A stretch of 64,000 nt of DNA from Phaseolus vulgaris (GCF_000499845.2 NC_023754.2:19036111-19100110); one strand, 5' to 3'. Shown: positions 13,476 to 26,612, counted from the first letter of the stretch. Notes: generated by a model not told the origin, from the letters alone. Translations and numbers: made by a program.

Positions 13476-16400
13476 GTATATACGAATAAGACTTCTTAAC
13501 AGTTGGTTCTTTATGTAGTTTTGGAAGAACTATTATGATGTTGATTTTGAAACACAAGAGTATATAATTTTCTTGGATCTTGTAGGTTTGGTTGAAAGGT
13601 TCTCTTTGTAACATAATTGGAGTACTTCTCAAATATTCAATATTTATTTATTATTTGTCGATAAAAAAAATACAATACAAGAATTTTAATATAATCATAA
13701 CTAAAACTCTAAACACAAATTCCTCATTTTTTTTAATTAACAATAAAAATTAATATAAATGAAAATACTCGGATATTTCAATCCATATAAAAAAACACCT
13801 TTATCTATAAGTAACAAAAATTATATTATCCTAAATCTATTTCTGCATCATTCTCAGCTTAAACAATAATAAAAAAAAAAAAAACACAGCAAAAGTATAG
13901 TGTTTCTTTCTTTAAATTTTATATGTTTACATTGAGGTCAGAGAAATTCTCAAAGTTATTCTATGAATCCACTTTCATCAAAAAGAGATTTTTTGTGCAG
14001 CGAGTCCTTGTGCATGTATCCTCACATCCACATGTGCTCACAAATTCCTAATTCTCAACATACCAAGAGAATTTGTTAGTCATTATTTGTTCTACGGCAA
14101 CATTCAGGCTTTGACTTTTTTTAACTGTTTTGAAGTGATTAGCATAAGCATTATTTTTAATCAACAAAAAATCAATTAATTAAAGAAAACATTTCAAGAA
14201 TGTTTCAATTCTTATTAAAAAGTCTACTACTCAACCATATGACTTACAAATTCGTAAACATAAACAAAATAATCTTCACCAACAAAATAATCTTATTTTT
14301 AGTTTTTATTAAAACTAAAAATATAATTTATATATTTTAAATTATTTTTTGTCATAAATGTTAATTATATCATAGGTTAAATTCTAAAAAATATCCCATT
14401 TTATAAATATTAATTTCAAGCTATAAATATTTATGATGTACATACACAAACTAAAATGTTAATTTATTATGAAATTCATAAATTGCAAACTAATCTGTAA
14501 TTACATAAATTTTGCAAAGAATTGATTAACGCATACATTTTTTTTAAGAATTAACACGTGTTATTGTTGTTTGAGATATACTTTAGGTCATACAACAACA
14601 ACCACCTAAAAGCATTGTCACGATCATGCATAGAATTTGCACGGGTAAATTCTTTAGCCACGGCTAATTTTATATTATCATCTTAATTTAATTACAATTC
14701 ATTACTTAAGACACGTTTACAATTTTGCTTTTATATCTTCACTTTAATTAAATAATAATTTCTTGTATATGAGAAGTTTTATAATTTTAAAGTAATTATA
14801 TTTATATCTTTTTCAATTGTTGATATTAGTTGGTAGTGTATAGAAATTAATTTATATGAAATTATGCATTTTTTATAAGTAGTATTTTAGTATAATAAAT
14901 GCTTATTTTATTTAATTATTAAATATATAAATAATATTTTTAATTTATAAGAAATAATTTAAATCATCATACAATTTTTTAAGGCTTACTTGCATTTTTT
15001 GTTTTGTTTTACTACTTCTCCATTCAAGATTTCGCCTTCTAATCATTATCAGGCAAATTACCAACTTCAACTTGCAGTACAAATTTCGTTTTACTATTGG
15101 ATATTCAATACTCCTCGCATATTTTTTTGTTTCAATATGATTACTTAACCAATTATCTTTAAAAAATTATTAGTATTTCCTTTCTCTATTTTTTCAGACT
15201 GCCTTTTTGTAAAACCAAATATCTATCTGACCTTTATCATAAATATTACATATGCGAGGCTCGAACATTTATCTGCGTGTCCGTGTTTGATACATATATC
15301 GGTGTCAATACTCGTACGACACTTATCGGTGAAGTGTTAAATTCAAAAAATATTTGTTGGATTTCTTAAAATTCTAACACGGTTCTAACACAATTTTAGA
15401 AAGTATAAATACAATAATTTTTTTAAAACTCAAATTTATTGTATAAATTTTTATTATGATTATAAAAATAAGGAACAAATTCTTTTGAACCAGTCATGAA
15501 AAACATCTCCTTGCTCTCAATAAATTTTAAAACATACTTATGCACATAAATATTTACTGTTAATTTATATAATTTATAGTTATAATATATATATATATAT
15601 ATCTGTGTCTCCGTGTCCTACATTTTAAAGATTATATATATCTGTGTGTTTATGTTTGTATTGTGTGAGATATCCGTGTTCTTAGTACATATATCTATTC
15701 ATCAAGATTGTGATTTGTTTGCAACTGGTTCCATATAAACATCTTTCCATACATATAGCTTACATAATTTAATAGTGGATGAAGCAAAGTAAACTCCAAC
15801 CCCTTCTTACAGTCAGCCTCGTACCAACTATTAATTAACTAATCTCTAAGCTTTTAAAATTTGAAATTTTAGTTAGCTTTTCAACTAATTTTGTGATGTG
15901 TTTCTCATTACTACCTACCAATTATTCAATTGGTTAATCATCAGCATCAATTAAGTGTCGCAAAATATTATTGTCGTAGATTTTCTGATTATCAGATTTA
16001 TTAATGAAAAAGGTGAATCTGGACAGAGAAATGGCTTTCGACGGTGATGAATAGGAGAGTTAATATTTTTAATGGTGTAGTGCATGAATAGGAGATCTAA
16101 TTTTTTTAAATGTGTGGTGCATACGAATGACATGTTTTTAAACGTGATATAAGTGCTTATTTGCAAAGGAATCACATGTTTTTAAACGTGATATTAGTCT
16201 AATCAAATGAAACATGGGAAAGTGTATGGGTTATTAGTTTGAGACGTATTTTGAAATAAATTTTTGTTATGATTAAAATGAAACCTTGCAATGTATAACT
16301 TACCTCCCTAAACACTACATCACTTGACATTTTTAATTAAAAAATATTATTAGATTAAAAGTTTTTTAACGTAAACTATGTTTGCAAAACACATATTTAT

Positions 16401-17655
16401 ATTAATCCAAAATCAAGTCACCAAATGTTTTTTTTTAGTGAACATTACAGTTCTACCATTTTGTAATCTCATACAAGTTTAAATATATATTACACATTTT
16501 AAAACATTCAAAACTAGTAAAATTAAGATTTTACAAAACTTGTAAAAATGTGAATTTCATTGGATGTGCTAATTTATTTTTAATAAAATTTGGTATAAGT
16601 AAAATAAAAAGTAAAATTTATAAAAAACTAAGTGCATGGATTCTTTTTATTATTTACTAATAACTTTAAAATATTTTCAATTTTAACGGATTAAAACAAC
16701 AAACTAAACATTTTTTCAGATAATATTATTAAATAAAAAACTTAAAATATCAATAAAACAATTCAAATTTTTTTTCAAGAAAAAATAAAATAAATGACAT
16801 TTGAGTATTTTAAAAATGTTTCAATCCTGTAAAAAACTATTTTAGGATGATGGTATTTTCCTTATTTTTATGAAGAAGCCCCAATGTGTTTTGCTATGTT
16901 GTTTTCATGCAGGGCCTATTTGCTATTCAATGTAATCCGTGCTTATCCATTGATCATTATGGGAGGTATTTTGAAGCCGCAATACTGTGGTGTACTAGTG
17001 TGCTACTCATATATTCCTTTTGGGTGAATTTTTGGGAGACAAATGCAATGCAATCTAAATGTAATGTTTATACTTTGTGTGGGATTGATGTGCAACTAAG
17101 ATGAACCACATCTTACCGTGTAAAGGGACTAATTCATAAGGGTGCGACGAAATAGACTTATCTATTTTTGCCATTTGTAATCATTTGCAGAATATTCTCG
17201 TTCAATATGAGTTGGAGTATCTAATACTTCCATACTTATTCTTCTTTGTTGTTGATAAAAAAATATTTTGTTTTAACTTTTGATGTAGGTATATTTTATG
17301 TGTAATTTTAGTTTTAGTTATAAATTGTTAATACTTAATTCTTATAATTTTGAAATATTTTAAATTAAGACATTTATTTTAAAATGCATCTAATAATTAA
17401 TTCATTGTGAAAGTGAGAAGTAATAAAATTAATTTCTCCTCACAATATATTCTTGCAATATTTTGAAATTCACATGTGATAGATAATGCAATTATTTAGA
17501 ATATATAAAGCAGTAATAAACACTGGTTGTTATAGAGTTAGGTAAGAGTGACTTATGATACAAGTTGGGGGAGTAAGGTGATGGAAGAAACAATATTGGA
17601 ATAAAAAGAAGATAATGCCTTATTTAGTATTTCTTCTTCTTAGATACAGACATAA
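13476..17655. other. Intergenic A/T-rich DNA with a dispersed repeat
   Basis: No supported gene. The stretch 15255-15690 contains repeated tccgtgt/tgtgtc/gatacatat phrases on both sides of an A/T-rich middle, a common legume dispersed repeat. A short reading frame at 16886-17104 has no recognisable domain. Confidence 0.5.
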
Positions 17656-17659
17656 GTGT

Positions 17660-18975
17660 GACTGAATTGTGATTCTTTGCTAAGACTGTCGTGGACGGTC
17701 ATTGAGCCTGTGCTGGAGAACAGTGGTGGAAGAGAGAAGTCAGGAGGATCGTTAGAGATTATTGGCTCTGGAAGCCCGATGAAAAACTTGACTACACGGT
17801 CAGCTCAGCGTATAAGGTACTAAAGACAGAGGGAGAAGGGGAATTGAGGTCTTTATATGAGTTTTTCTGGAGTATTAAAGCACTGCCCTCTAAGATGACG
17901 ATTGGCGCGTTCTGGCAGACAGACTCCCAACAAGGGTTAATGTGTAAAAGAGAGGGATAGATATGGATAATAACGCATGCGTTATGTGTGGAGAAGAAGA
18001 GGAGACATACAACCATGTCTTCTTGAAGTGTAAAGTTGCATGGAGGGTTTGGTATATGTGCAACGCGTGGATAGGGATGAGTACGACGTTTCATTGGGAT
18101 GCTAGAGTCAATTTTGAGTCATTTAAGTTAGGATGGGCAACACCAAAGATAAACAGGATGTGAGGTTGTATGTGGATAGCGGTGGTAGGGGAAATATGGG
18201 AAAAAGGAATCAAGTTATCTTTAAGAATGACAGAGTAGATTGTGTCAAAAATTTTCACGTTGGCACAACTCAAGGCGTGTACATGGATATCTAATCAAGA
18301 ATATACAGTTGATATTACATACCCCCAATGGTATATGGACCCTAAGGAATGCTTGAGATCTCTCAGTAAGTAGAGGAGAAAGGGAAGGTGAAATAGATGG
18401 CAAAAGGACAGTGTGAGATTATGAGATATTGTTTAGGTAGGCTGCAATTTTTTGGGTAATGTTTATTTATAAGGGTGTTCGCTTAACAGGAGCAGTAGTG
18501 GTATTTAGTGAAGGAACCAATTAAGTATATGGTCTAATAAACTGTTCGGACTGATATTACTAACTTTATCTCTTTAGTAGATAATTTTTTTTTGTGGTTT
18601 GCAGGGAGGAAAACACGAGTCACATGATGGAATGAAAGTATAGATAATATTGACTCAAATGTATATTTGTATTTTGTACGAAATGATTAACATAAAGGAG
18701 GGTAAACTGGCTTAATAAACTATGAATCTAACTGAATGTAATAGAAAGATAGCAAAGATAAGAAACTATGTGATATGTATAATAGGGATTTTATCAAAAA
18801 GATGTATTTTAGTTGGGGGTGTTGTTAGGGGATGAGCCCTTTATGATATTTATTTTGCTGTCTAGTATTGGTTTGGAGTACAGGAAGCTGGTAAAGAACT
18901 TTTTAAGGTAAAAGGATTGAGACACCCCTAAAGTGTCTCAATTATTTAATTTATTCATTGTTGAGAAAAAAAAAA
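17660..18975 (+). pseudogene. L1-type LINE, degenerate 3' part (zinc-binding RVT region to tail)
   Basis: Broken plus-strand frames encode pieces typical of the C-terminal region of plant LINE ORF2 (zf-RVT): WLWKPDEKLDYTVSSAYK, then FWSIKALPSK, then a cysteine/histidine segment around 17970-18060 (CVMCGEEEETYNHVFLKC). Several stops and frameshifts interrupt it. The element ends near 18905-18975 with gagacacccctaaagtgtct, an A/T-rich stretch and an A-rich tail. It is 5'-truncated and inactive. Confidence 0.7.
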
Positions 18976-19023
18976 GAATTGTTAGAGATGGTGAAAAATG
19001 GGGTTTATTTCAAAAGGCAAGTC

Positions 19024-19136
19024 ATTTTACGAAAATTATAAAACTCATAGTATTTTACGAAGGTTTTGAAACCTATGGTATTTTACGGAAATTCTTAAAC
19101 TCCTGATATTTAATCGAAGTTCTGAAAGTCTTTTCC
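19024..19136. repeat. 28-bp minisatellite, four copies
   Basis: Units start at 19024, 19052, 19080 and 19108, each beginning attttacg or a variant and containing aaactc/gaaacct. Copies are diverged, so the array is old. Confidence 0.7.
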
Positions 19137-19931
19137 TAAAATTTAAAATTTTTTCAAAAAACACGTTTCCTAAGGATGATTTAAAGAAAAAAAACCTCCG
19201 ACCCTAGATAAATGAGTTAATAAAAGTTTTAACTTGATGTGAAAATAAACCTGTTAATATAATTTTTGTTGTAGTGGTTTGTCCACCTGTTAATATAACT
19301 TTTTCCTGTAGTGGTTTGTCCACCTTTTAGTGTTTTAGAGATGTGGAAAAAGGGCATAGGGATATATTTGGATTCTCATAGCAAACTGGATTAATGCTAC
19401 CTCTCATAGAGAAAAGTTCCATATTACTTCTGCCACTAAACGTTGGACATACAAGAATCAAACTCCATTTATTGTTCAGATTAAAACTCCTGGAATTCTT
19501 CATCCTCAGAAAATATCAAATTGAACTTAAGCTTTGGATCGCACAAGCTCTGATCCAAGGGAAAAAGGTTCATGATTAAAACCATATATATGTGTGTGCT
19601 CGAGGCTATATCAACTTTTTACCTCACTGTAATCATGTCCAAAAACATGTTTTATAAGAAAAAAACAAAAGATATAAAAAATATATTTAAGAACTGTAGT
19701 GTGTAAAGGGTGTGCATGAATTGCAAAATGCATAATACAGCTGTGTAAGTAATTAGTTATACACTGTTAATTGAATTGGGTTTGTAAACAGTAAGAATAA
19801 TATTAATCAAACCACACTATAATAAAGTGCCAGGCCAAGCTGACGTCCATAAAAAAAATAATAAAAAGCAACAACATGAAAAACACATTTTATGTACACT
19901 ACCTCTCCATGCAAATCCAAAATATTTTGAC

Positions 19932-20040
19932 CATGCACGCGTCTTCTGTGTCAAGGCTTTTTACGCGATATCCCGTACCAAGAGAACTTAACATCATAAT
20001 GCATATATTTAGTCAGAAGCTTTAGCAATGCTATAAATAG
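19932..20040 (+). promoter_or_regulatory. Core promoter of CYP79D copy 1
   Basis: TATA box tataaatag at 20032-20040, 113 bases before the ATG. An RY-type CATGCA lies at 19932-19937. At the position where copies 2 and 3 have a perfect G-box CACGTG, this copy has CACGCG (19936-19941), a changed element. The whole upstream segment back to about 19640 aligns with the other two copies, so these sites are directly comparable. Confidence 0.65.
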
Positions 20041-20144
20041 GCATCAAGTTTTGGTCATTTATCATAAACTTTTCCTCTAAAAACATTAGCCAAAGTACTT
20101 CTCCTTAGTTTCTTCCTTTTTCAGTTACAAAACTTTTCCAAATC

Positions 20145-22100
20145 ATGGGTTACACCCCATTTCTTCTGTTGTCAAATCTTCAAAGCTCTTGGCCTTCTTT
20201 GCTTGCGATAATCACCTGCTTCATGATTATGATCAAAACCCTAAGGTCTAACTTCACAGAGAGTTATTCCAAGAAACAGAAGCCAAACCTCCCTCCAGGT
20301 CCCAAACCATGGCCTATAGTAGGCAACCTTCCTGAACTGCTTGCAAAAAAACCTGCATATAAGTGGATACATAATCTCATGAAAGAAATGAACACTGAAA
20401 TTGCATGTATCCGCTTAGGAAATGCCTATGTTATCCCAGTCACATCTCCCACCATTGCTACTGAGTTCTTGAGAAAACAAGATGCAACTTTTGCATCAAG
20501 ATCACTAAGCATGTCCACTGAACTCATCACTAGTGGATATTCAACAACAATTTTTGCGCCCTTTGGGGACCAGTGGAAGAAAATGAAGAAAATCGTAACC
20601 AAGGATTTGCTCTCTCCACACAAGCACCTATGGCTTCACGACAAAAGGACTGAAGAAGCTGATAACCTTATGTTTTACGTCTACAACAAGTGCAAAATGG
20701 TGAACGATGGTATTTCTGGCCTTGTGAACGTTAGGACTGCTGCAAGGCATTATTGTGGCAACCTTATCAGAAAAATTACTTTTAATGCAAGGTATTTTGG
20801 GGAGGCTAGAGAGGATGGAGGGCCCGGTTTTGAGGAAGTAGAACATGTCGATTCCATCTTTGATTTGCTCAACTACATTTATTCCTTTTCTGTTTCTGAT
20901 TATATGCCATGCTTGAGGGCACTTGACTTGGATGGTCACGAGAAGAAAGTGAAGGAAGCTTTGAGCATCATCAAGAAGTATCATGATCCCATCGTTCAAC
21001 AGAGAATCAAACAATGGAACGATGGATTAAAGGTTGATGAAGAGGACTGGCTTGATGTTCTCATCTCTCTGAAAGACTCCAACAATAACCCATCCTTAAC
21101 ACTGGAAGAGATCAATGCACAAATCATAGTAAGATACTTCACTTTTCTCTTACTTTGTTTTTTCGTACTTATACTAACACGTAAATGCAAATCATATTTC
21201 ATGCGGGAGAGGGGTTTATAAACATACATTTATTCTCTTTTTCCATCCACTTTCACCTTCTTTCCTTTCTATCTTTCTCCTCTTTTCTTCTCAGCTCTAT
21301 CAGTTTCTCGTTTTACCCTTTTCTTTTAACCTCCGTATAATTAAAAGTTTGTAAGATGGATTGGGATCATGTACGGTAGTTATAGATCATATACAATAAT
21401 GTCTGATTTGGCTACATTTCATGCATGTTATAAAGATGAAATTTGAATTAAATATTCAAACTCTTTGTAGGAATTGATGCTTGCAACGGTGGACAATCCA
21501 TCAAATGCTTTTGAATGGGCACTTGCTGAGATGATTAACCAACCAGAGTTGCTCCATCGAGCTGTTGAAGAATTGGACAGTGTGGTAGGAAAAGACAGGA
21601 TGGTCCAAGAATCAGATATACCTAAGCTAAACTATGTGAAGGCTTGTGCAAAAGAAGCATTTCGTCTTCATCCCATCGCACCTTTTATTCCTCCCCATGT
21701 CTCTATGAGTGACACCATGGTGGGAAATTACTTCATCCCTAAGGGTAGCCATGTACTGCTAAGCAGACAAGAACTTGGAAGAAACCCAAAAGTGTGGAAT
21801 GAACCCTACAAGTTCAAACCTGAACGCCACCTCAAGAGTGATGGAGATGATGTGGTTTTGACGGAACCAAATTTGAAGTTGATATCATTTAGCACAGGAA
21901 GGCGTGGGTGTCCCGGAGTGATGCTTGGAACCACAATGACAGTGATGTTATTTGCTAGACTGCTCCATGGCTTCACTTGGACTGCACCACCCAATGTTTC
22001 AACCATCAACCTCTCTGAGTCAGACCATGATATCCTTCTTGCACAACCACTTTTGGCAGTTGCTCACCCAAGATTACCACCACAGCTATACCAACTCTAA
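20145..22100 (+). CDS. CYP79D: CYP79D-like cytochrome P450, copy 1 (amino acid N-hydroxylase)
   Basis: Exons 20145-21128 and 21471-22100 with a 342-bp phase-0 GT..AG intron at the position usual for CYP79 genes; 537 residues. Features in order: ER membrane anchor (about 17-33), hinge LPPGPKPWP (49-57), the CYP79-specific I-helix [11 protein letters not shown] (335-345) in place of the usual AGxDTT, KEAFR (ExxR 390-393), PERH (445-448) rather than PERF, and the heme loop [11 protein letters not shown] with C475. CYP79 enzymes catalyse two N-hydroxylations, dehydration and decarboxylation of an amino acid to an aldoxime; CYP79D members in legumes and cassava typically use Val/Ile for linamarin and lotaustralin. 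The reading frame is intact. One unusual point is PFIPPH at 399-404, where the family normally has Asn at 401. Copies 1 and 2 differ at only about 10 residues. Family call is firm; substrate is inferred. Confidence 0.93.
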
Positions 22101-23535
22101 ATTAAATCCATATTTAATTTATATAGACGCTGATATTTTAAAATGAAGCAATAGTTAATTGATTCAAATAAATCACAAAGGGAAGAAATAAATGAATGTA
22201 TATGTAATAAATAAAAATTTGTTTGAATTTTTCTAATTAGTCCATGTTTTTAACACACAATAATAAAGTTAGTACTTATTAAAGTTATTGTTACAATAGC
22301 ATTCATTTAACTATGAACTTGTATTGTTTATCTCAAATACTAATATTATGAATACCTTCTAACTTTTGTGACGAGATGTTAAATATAACATTATTACACT
22401 GCGGAATTGTTCAAATTTTTTCGAATATGACTTGGATTTAAATATATTGAAATAACTAAATAAAAATCATTATTTCTTCCTGTTTTGGGGTGTTTTTTTT
22501 AGGTCCTAAAACATAGTTGGGTTTGTGTAAAGGGTTGGGATACCTTTTTTTATCCTTCTTAATTTAATTTCATTCTTTATTAATAAAAAAAAAATTAAAT
22601 AAAAATCATGTTCCATAATTCTAGGAACTATTATTTTTAACTGAATACTAAAATATTTTATCAACTAACTAATTCATTAATAACACAATAATATGCTATT
22701 AGCAATTGATTAATTCACTTCTTCGACTTGGAATTAAAACTTTACATCATTTAAGTTGTAGGAATAGCATGGTGTAATTAATTGATCAACAACTATTTTT
22801 TTATTAACAAAGAATAAAATTAAATTAAAGAGAGGTTTCAAAACCTTTATACAAGCTACATAAAATTCTACACACCAGTATTAAAAAGCTAAAACAGAAA
22901 ACAGATTGGCTAAAATGACACAAGCCCATCCCATTCTCCTTCTAAAAAATATGATGTTGTAAAGCTCCACTAACAATTATTTATCAATTTATATTGAGAA
23001 AATAATATGTGGAAATGGACCTTCAATGGAGATGGAGAAGGGGGGCTCTGGAGTGGGAAGTTGCATTGTATGAAAACTTAATCAATGACATAAATGATAT
23101 TCAAATGTGAAGATAAAAATGAAAGACAAATAGATATGGAAAAAAGAGTATACACTTTATGTGTGTATATAAGAAATTTTGAAAAATTAAAGCATTATCT
23201 TCACTACAAGAAACAAGAGAAATAGTATGGGTGCTAAAGAGACACAAACAGTCAAAAGTTCACACAAAATCGCTTTTAGCATAGGATCAAATGGAATAAA
23301 TGCCATGATGCTAGCACTATTGTAGGGTGGAACTGAACAATTGACATAATATTAAAACAACTACTATAGAGAATTGTAATTGCATATAAATAATTGTCAA
23401 TAATAATCCTAAAAATAGACATTAGTGTAATAATATTGGTAAATAATAATTAAATAATAAAATACATTACATATGGATTTTGGTAGTGATAATTCGTAGA
23501 TAATGCTATATACGGATTTTAGCTGTTATGTTTTT
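22101..23535. other. Intergenic region with two LINE 3' tails and one CACTA-like end
   Basis: The first 160 bases match the 3' flank of CYP79D copy 2 closely. A plus-strand LINE tail (aagggttgggatacc, then A/T-rich and A-rich) ends near 22598. A minus-strand LINE tail lies at about 22795-22960. At 23212 the sequence CACTACAAGAAAC resembles a CACTA-element end, but no matching partner was found. No gene is supported. Confidence 0.5.
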
Positions 23536-24040
23536 TTTTTAGTTTGAATTCTCGTATAAATCAAGATATCAAAGTCATACCTAATGGTTTAACTTTGGCA
23601 TGGAGGATTCTCAAAGGAAGAGTACCAACAAGAGATAATTTTCGAAGAAGAAAGATAACATTAACATCAATCTTATGCCTTTTATGTAACCAGGAAGAGA
23701 AAACAGTAAGTCATCCCTTTGGGGTATGCATGGTATCTTTCAAGGTATGGTCAAAGGTGTCTGAATGGGTAGAGATACAATCTGCATATCACCATGATAT
23801 GAAACATCATTTGCATCTGTTTGTATTATTTCAGTTTAATGCAAAAAGGAACTGAGCTTGAAAAAGGGGTGTGGGTAGTGGTTGTATGGAGCATTTGGAA
23901 CCATAGAAACGGAGTGATTTTTAAAGAAGGGAAGGTGAATGTAGAGGAAATTGTAAGTCTGGCTCAACTACAAGCGTAGAATTGGATGAGGAGAAGAATA
24001 AATAAATTTCAATTTTTTTATTCTAATTAGGTGTTATACC
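23536..24040 (+). pseudogene. LINE ORF2 C-terminal fragment (zf-RVT)
   Basis: The plus-strand frame at 23544-23855 reads LAWRILKGRVPTRDN..CLLCNQEEKTVSHPFGVC, the zinc-binding region near the C terminus of plant LINE reverse transcriptases. A second frame at 23860-23980 gives VWVVVVWSIWNHRN, also typical of that region. Frameshifts and stops show it is dead. Confidence 0.7.
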
Positions 24041-24539
24041 CCCTTAATTTTGAATTCAATCGTTAACATGAGTTTGATTTGTGAGTTATGATGTTTTGTA
24101 TAGATAGGAGTATAAATAGATGTTGCTATAATTAATTAGTGTGTGTTGTGATGCAGATGATAGGTTAGACAACACAATATTCAATTCATGGTGGCAGCAT
24201 CCAACATTACGTAGCACTGAAACAGTTTTGTTCTATTTTGGGCACGAGAGGGAGTTGTTTTTGCAGTTGCTGGACCTGAATGAAACTTGGGAAGAATGGA
24301 GTAAAGGTGTGATGTAGATCAAGACTGGAAGTGTTATTATGCAGTTGTTTAGAATTATGTTATGGAGCTGGAGTGGAAGTGGAAGGAAGATGGAATATAT
24401 GGTAATGTAAAGGGAGCAGTTTGAATTATTTGGGAGAATTCATCTTACATGCAATCAAACTCATACACACAACAACCTTAATGATTACCCTGTTCAGTAT
24501 AAGCACCAGCTTGGATCCAAGCATATCTTGGAGCATAGG

Positions 24540-24930
24540 GAGAATGAAGGAGCAACTAGCATGGAGACACAATCTACATTGATGATTACAACGGGGGCAA
24601 CTATGCGCTGGCATGGACTGAAGCAGCCAAGGAATCCAAGAACAGATGGCCATCATACATCACTCAGGCCCCATCCAACCTGGAATGAAATTGATTTTTC
24701 TTTGGAGGAACCATATGGTGGCATGCTCATATTGAATGGATAAGAGCCACTATCTATGGTGCTATGTTCTTACCATCATAACCTCACTCTTCTTGTGTTG
24801 ATGATGTGTACACCAAGCCATTGACAAGGTACTACATCCGCATATCAACCGGACAAGCTATGGATGTATTGTTGCATGCCAACCATGAACCTTTTCATTT
24901 TTCTAGTTGCAAAGGCATTCTTAAGTGGTG
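24540..24930 (+). pseudogene. Laccase (multicopper oxidase) gene fragment
   Basis: Pieces of the N-terminal copper-binding region of a plant laccase appear in shifting frames: GDTIYIDDYNGGNYALAW, then WHGLKQPRNPRTDG, PSYITQAPS, NEIDFSLE, and GTIWWHAHIEWIRATIYGA with the type-3 copper ligand motif HAH. A later piece (STGQAMDVLLHANHEP) resembles the second domain. At least three frameshifts and an in-frame stop after the WWHAH segment show it is non-functional. It lies between a LINE ORF2 fragment and a LINE 3' tail, so the fragment may have been trapped in repetitive DNA. Confidence 0.75.
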
Positions 24931-25059
24931 TTGGTGTATACTGCATTATGCAGGAGCCTGTTGCATAATCTGCGGGAAGTAAACTTTATCAAATGCTATG
25001 TTCTTTTTTGTTTTTGGCAGTAGTTTGCCGTGTCTATGAATATGAAAGCAAGAGAGAGA

Positions 25060-25135
25060 GGTTGCATACAGTTGTATAAGGGTTAAAGCCACTTCAGAAA
25101 TGTCCATTTTTTATTCTTTGTTGATAAAATAATAT
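25060..25135 (+). repeat. LINE 3' tail
   Basis: The phrase aagggttaaagccacttcagaaatg followed by an A/T-rich stretch and ttgttgataaaata matches the shared LINE 3' signature of the window. Confidence 0.5.
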
Positions 25136-26322
25136 CATAATAATTTATGATTTCTAGAAAAATAATTAAATAAAAAATAATTTTAAAGATAAAAAAATTA
25201 TTATTTTTAAAGAAATAATTAAATAAAAATTAATTTTAAAAATAAAAAATAATTAGTTGATATATTAACTAATTTAGATAATTAGATATCAATTAAAAAA
25301 TTATTTATCAATAACAAAAACTAATTTAAATATTAATAATTTTTGTAATCTCAAAAAAAAAATATAATTTAGTAAATACAACAATTAATTATTTTTGTCT
25401 ATTTCTATTTAATAGTAGTTTATCAATAAAAAATTTCGATTATTTGTTGAGTTATTTTGCAGGACTGTAAGTTTTTCATGCATTGAAAAATGTCCTGAAT
25501 TTTCTCAACTTTATTTTATTATATTAATTTTTTATATAAAATAATTTTAGTATACAGATTTATCTCGTTTGAATTTTGTTTTGGGCTAAACCGTGTCTTC
25601 TAGCGTGTTAATGTTACACATATGTATTCTTTAATAACAACCAAAAAAAATATAAGGTAAATATGTTATCCTGTGGATGATACCACTTTCCATTATCAAT
25701 TTTAAAATGAAAATTTATCACTATGACAATTATGAATTAATGATTTTGCTTCACGTAATGTTCCTGATCGTTACACTTTGTCATACTAAAAGTTTTTATA
25801 AATTTTATTAAGGTTTTTAAATAATAATTTTTTTAAAAGAATTTAAAGTCTAATTAAAATGAGAAGCTAGTTTGAGTAACTTATCATAAAATGACTTTTT
25901 TCGAAAAGTAACTTTAATTATTCTAAATAAGCATAAATTATTTTTTTGAAATTCTATAAAAAGTAATTACAAGATTATTTGCATTAGAAATTTTTTAATG
26001 AATAAAAAGTGAGCCACATAGTATCACAATAATGCATATTTGAGAAATTATATAAACGCTTTGCACTAAAACTATAAAAAAAATAATTAAAACGTGAATG
26101 GGAACATATTGATTTGGACCACGTATGTGTGTTTTTGTCTACTCCTACTCCATAAGTGTCGTACTTCATGCTTACGAGGTCCATTTAAATTTCAATCCTC
26201 GCATTTTTCTATTGGTTGTTTGTCAATAATGATAGTTTATATATTTTTTATAAAAAAAAATTAATTAATTAAATAAAATATTTTAAGAGTGTCAATATTG
26301 TTAATATAGTCTCACATGGTTT

Positions 26323-26612
26323 AATGGAACGATGGTAGATGTGTTAGAAGTTTTTGCCTCAGCACAAGTAAATGTTAGGTCTTGGATTGCTGCAAAGTCT
26401 TGCGAAGTTTATTTTTTCTACCCTGTTGGGTTATGGATCCTTTGACCTGTATACGACTGATTCAGTAAAGCTAGTTATCGCTTGATTTGGTTGGTCCTTT
26501 GTCTAACGGTTTTGCGTGCCAAGTTAGGAGTTGGATTCTCTGTGTTCTTGTAAAAGGGTTGGACCACCTGAAGTGGTTTCCATTTATTTATTTTTTATTG
26601 CTGATAAAAAAA
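26323..26612 (+). mobile_element. Truncated LINE 3' end inside block A
   Basis: The segment starting tggaacgatgg and ending ggttggaccacctgaagtgg..ttgctgataaaaaaaaa is absent from the matching place in block B (near 46555), so it inserted after the duplication. It contains the LINE ORF2 terminal segment and 3' UTR. No clean target-site duplication was identified. Confidence 0.55.

Noticed and set aside
20628..21014. Antisense reading frames inside CYP79D exon 1, repeated in all copies
   Set aside because: They recur only because the sense exon is conserved; they are shadows of the P450 frame.
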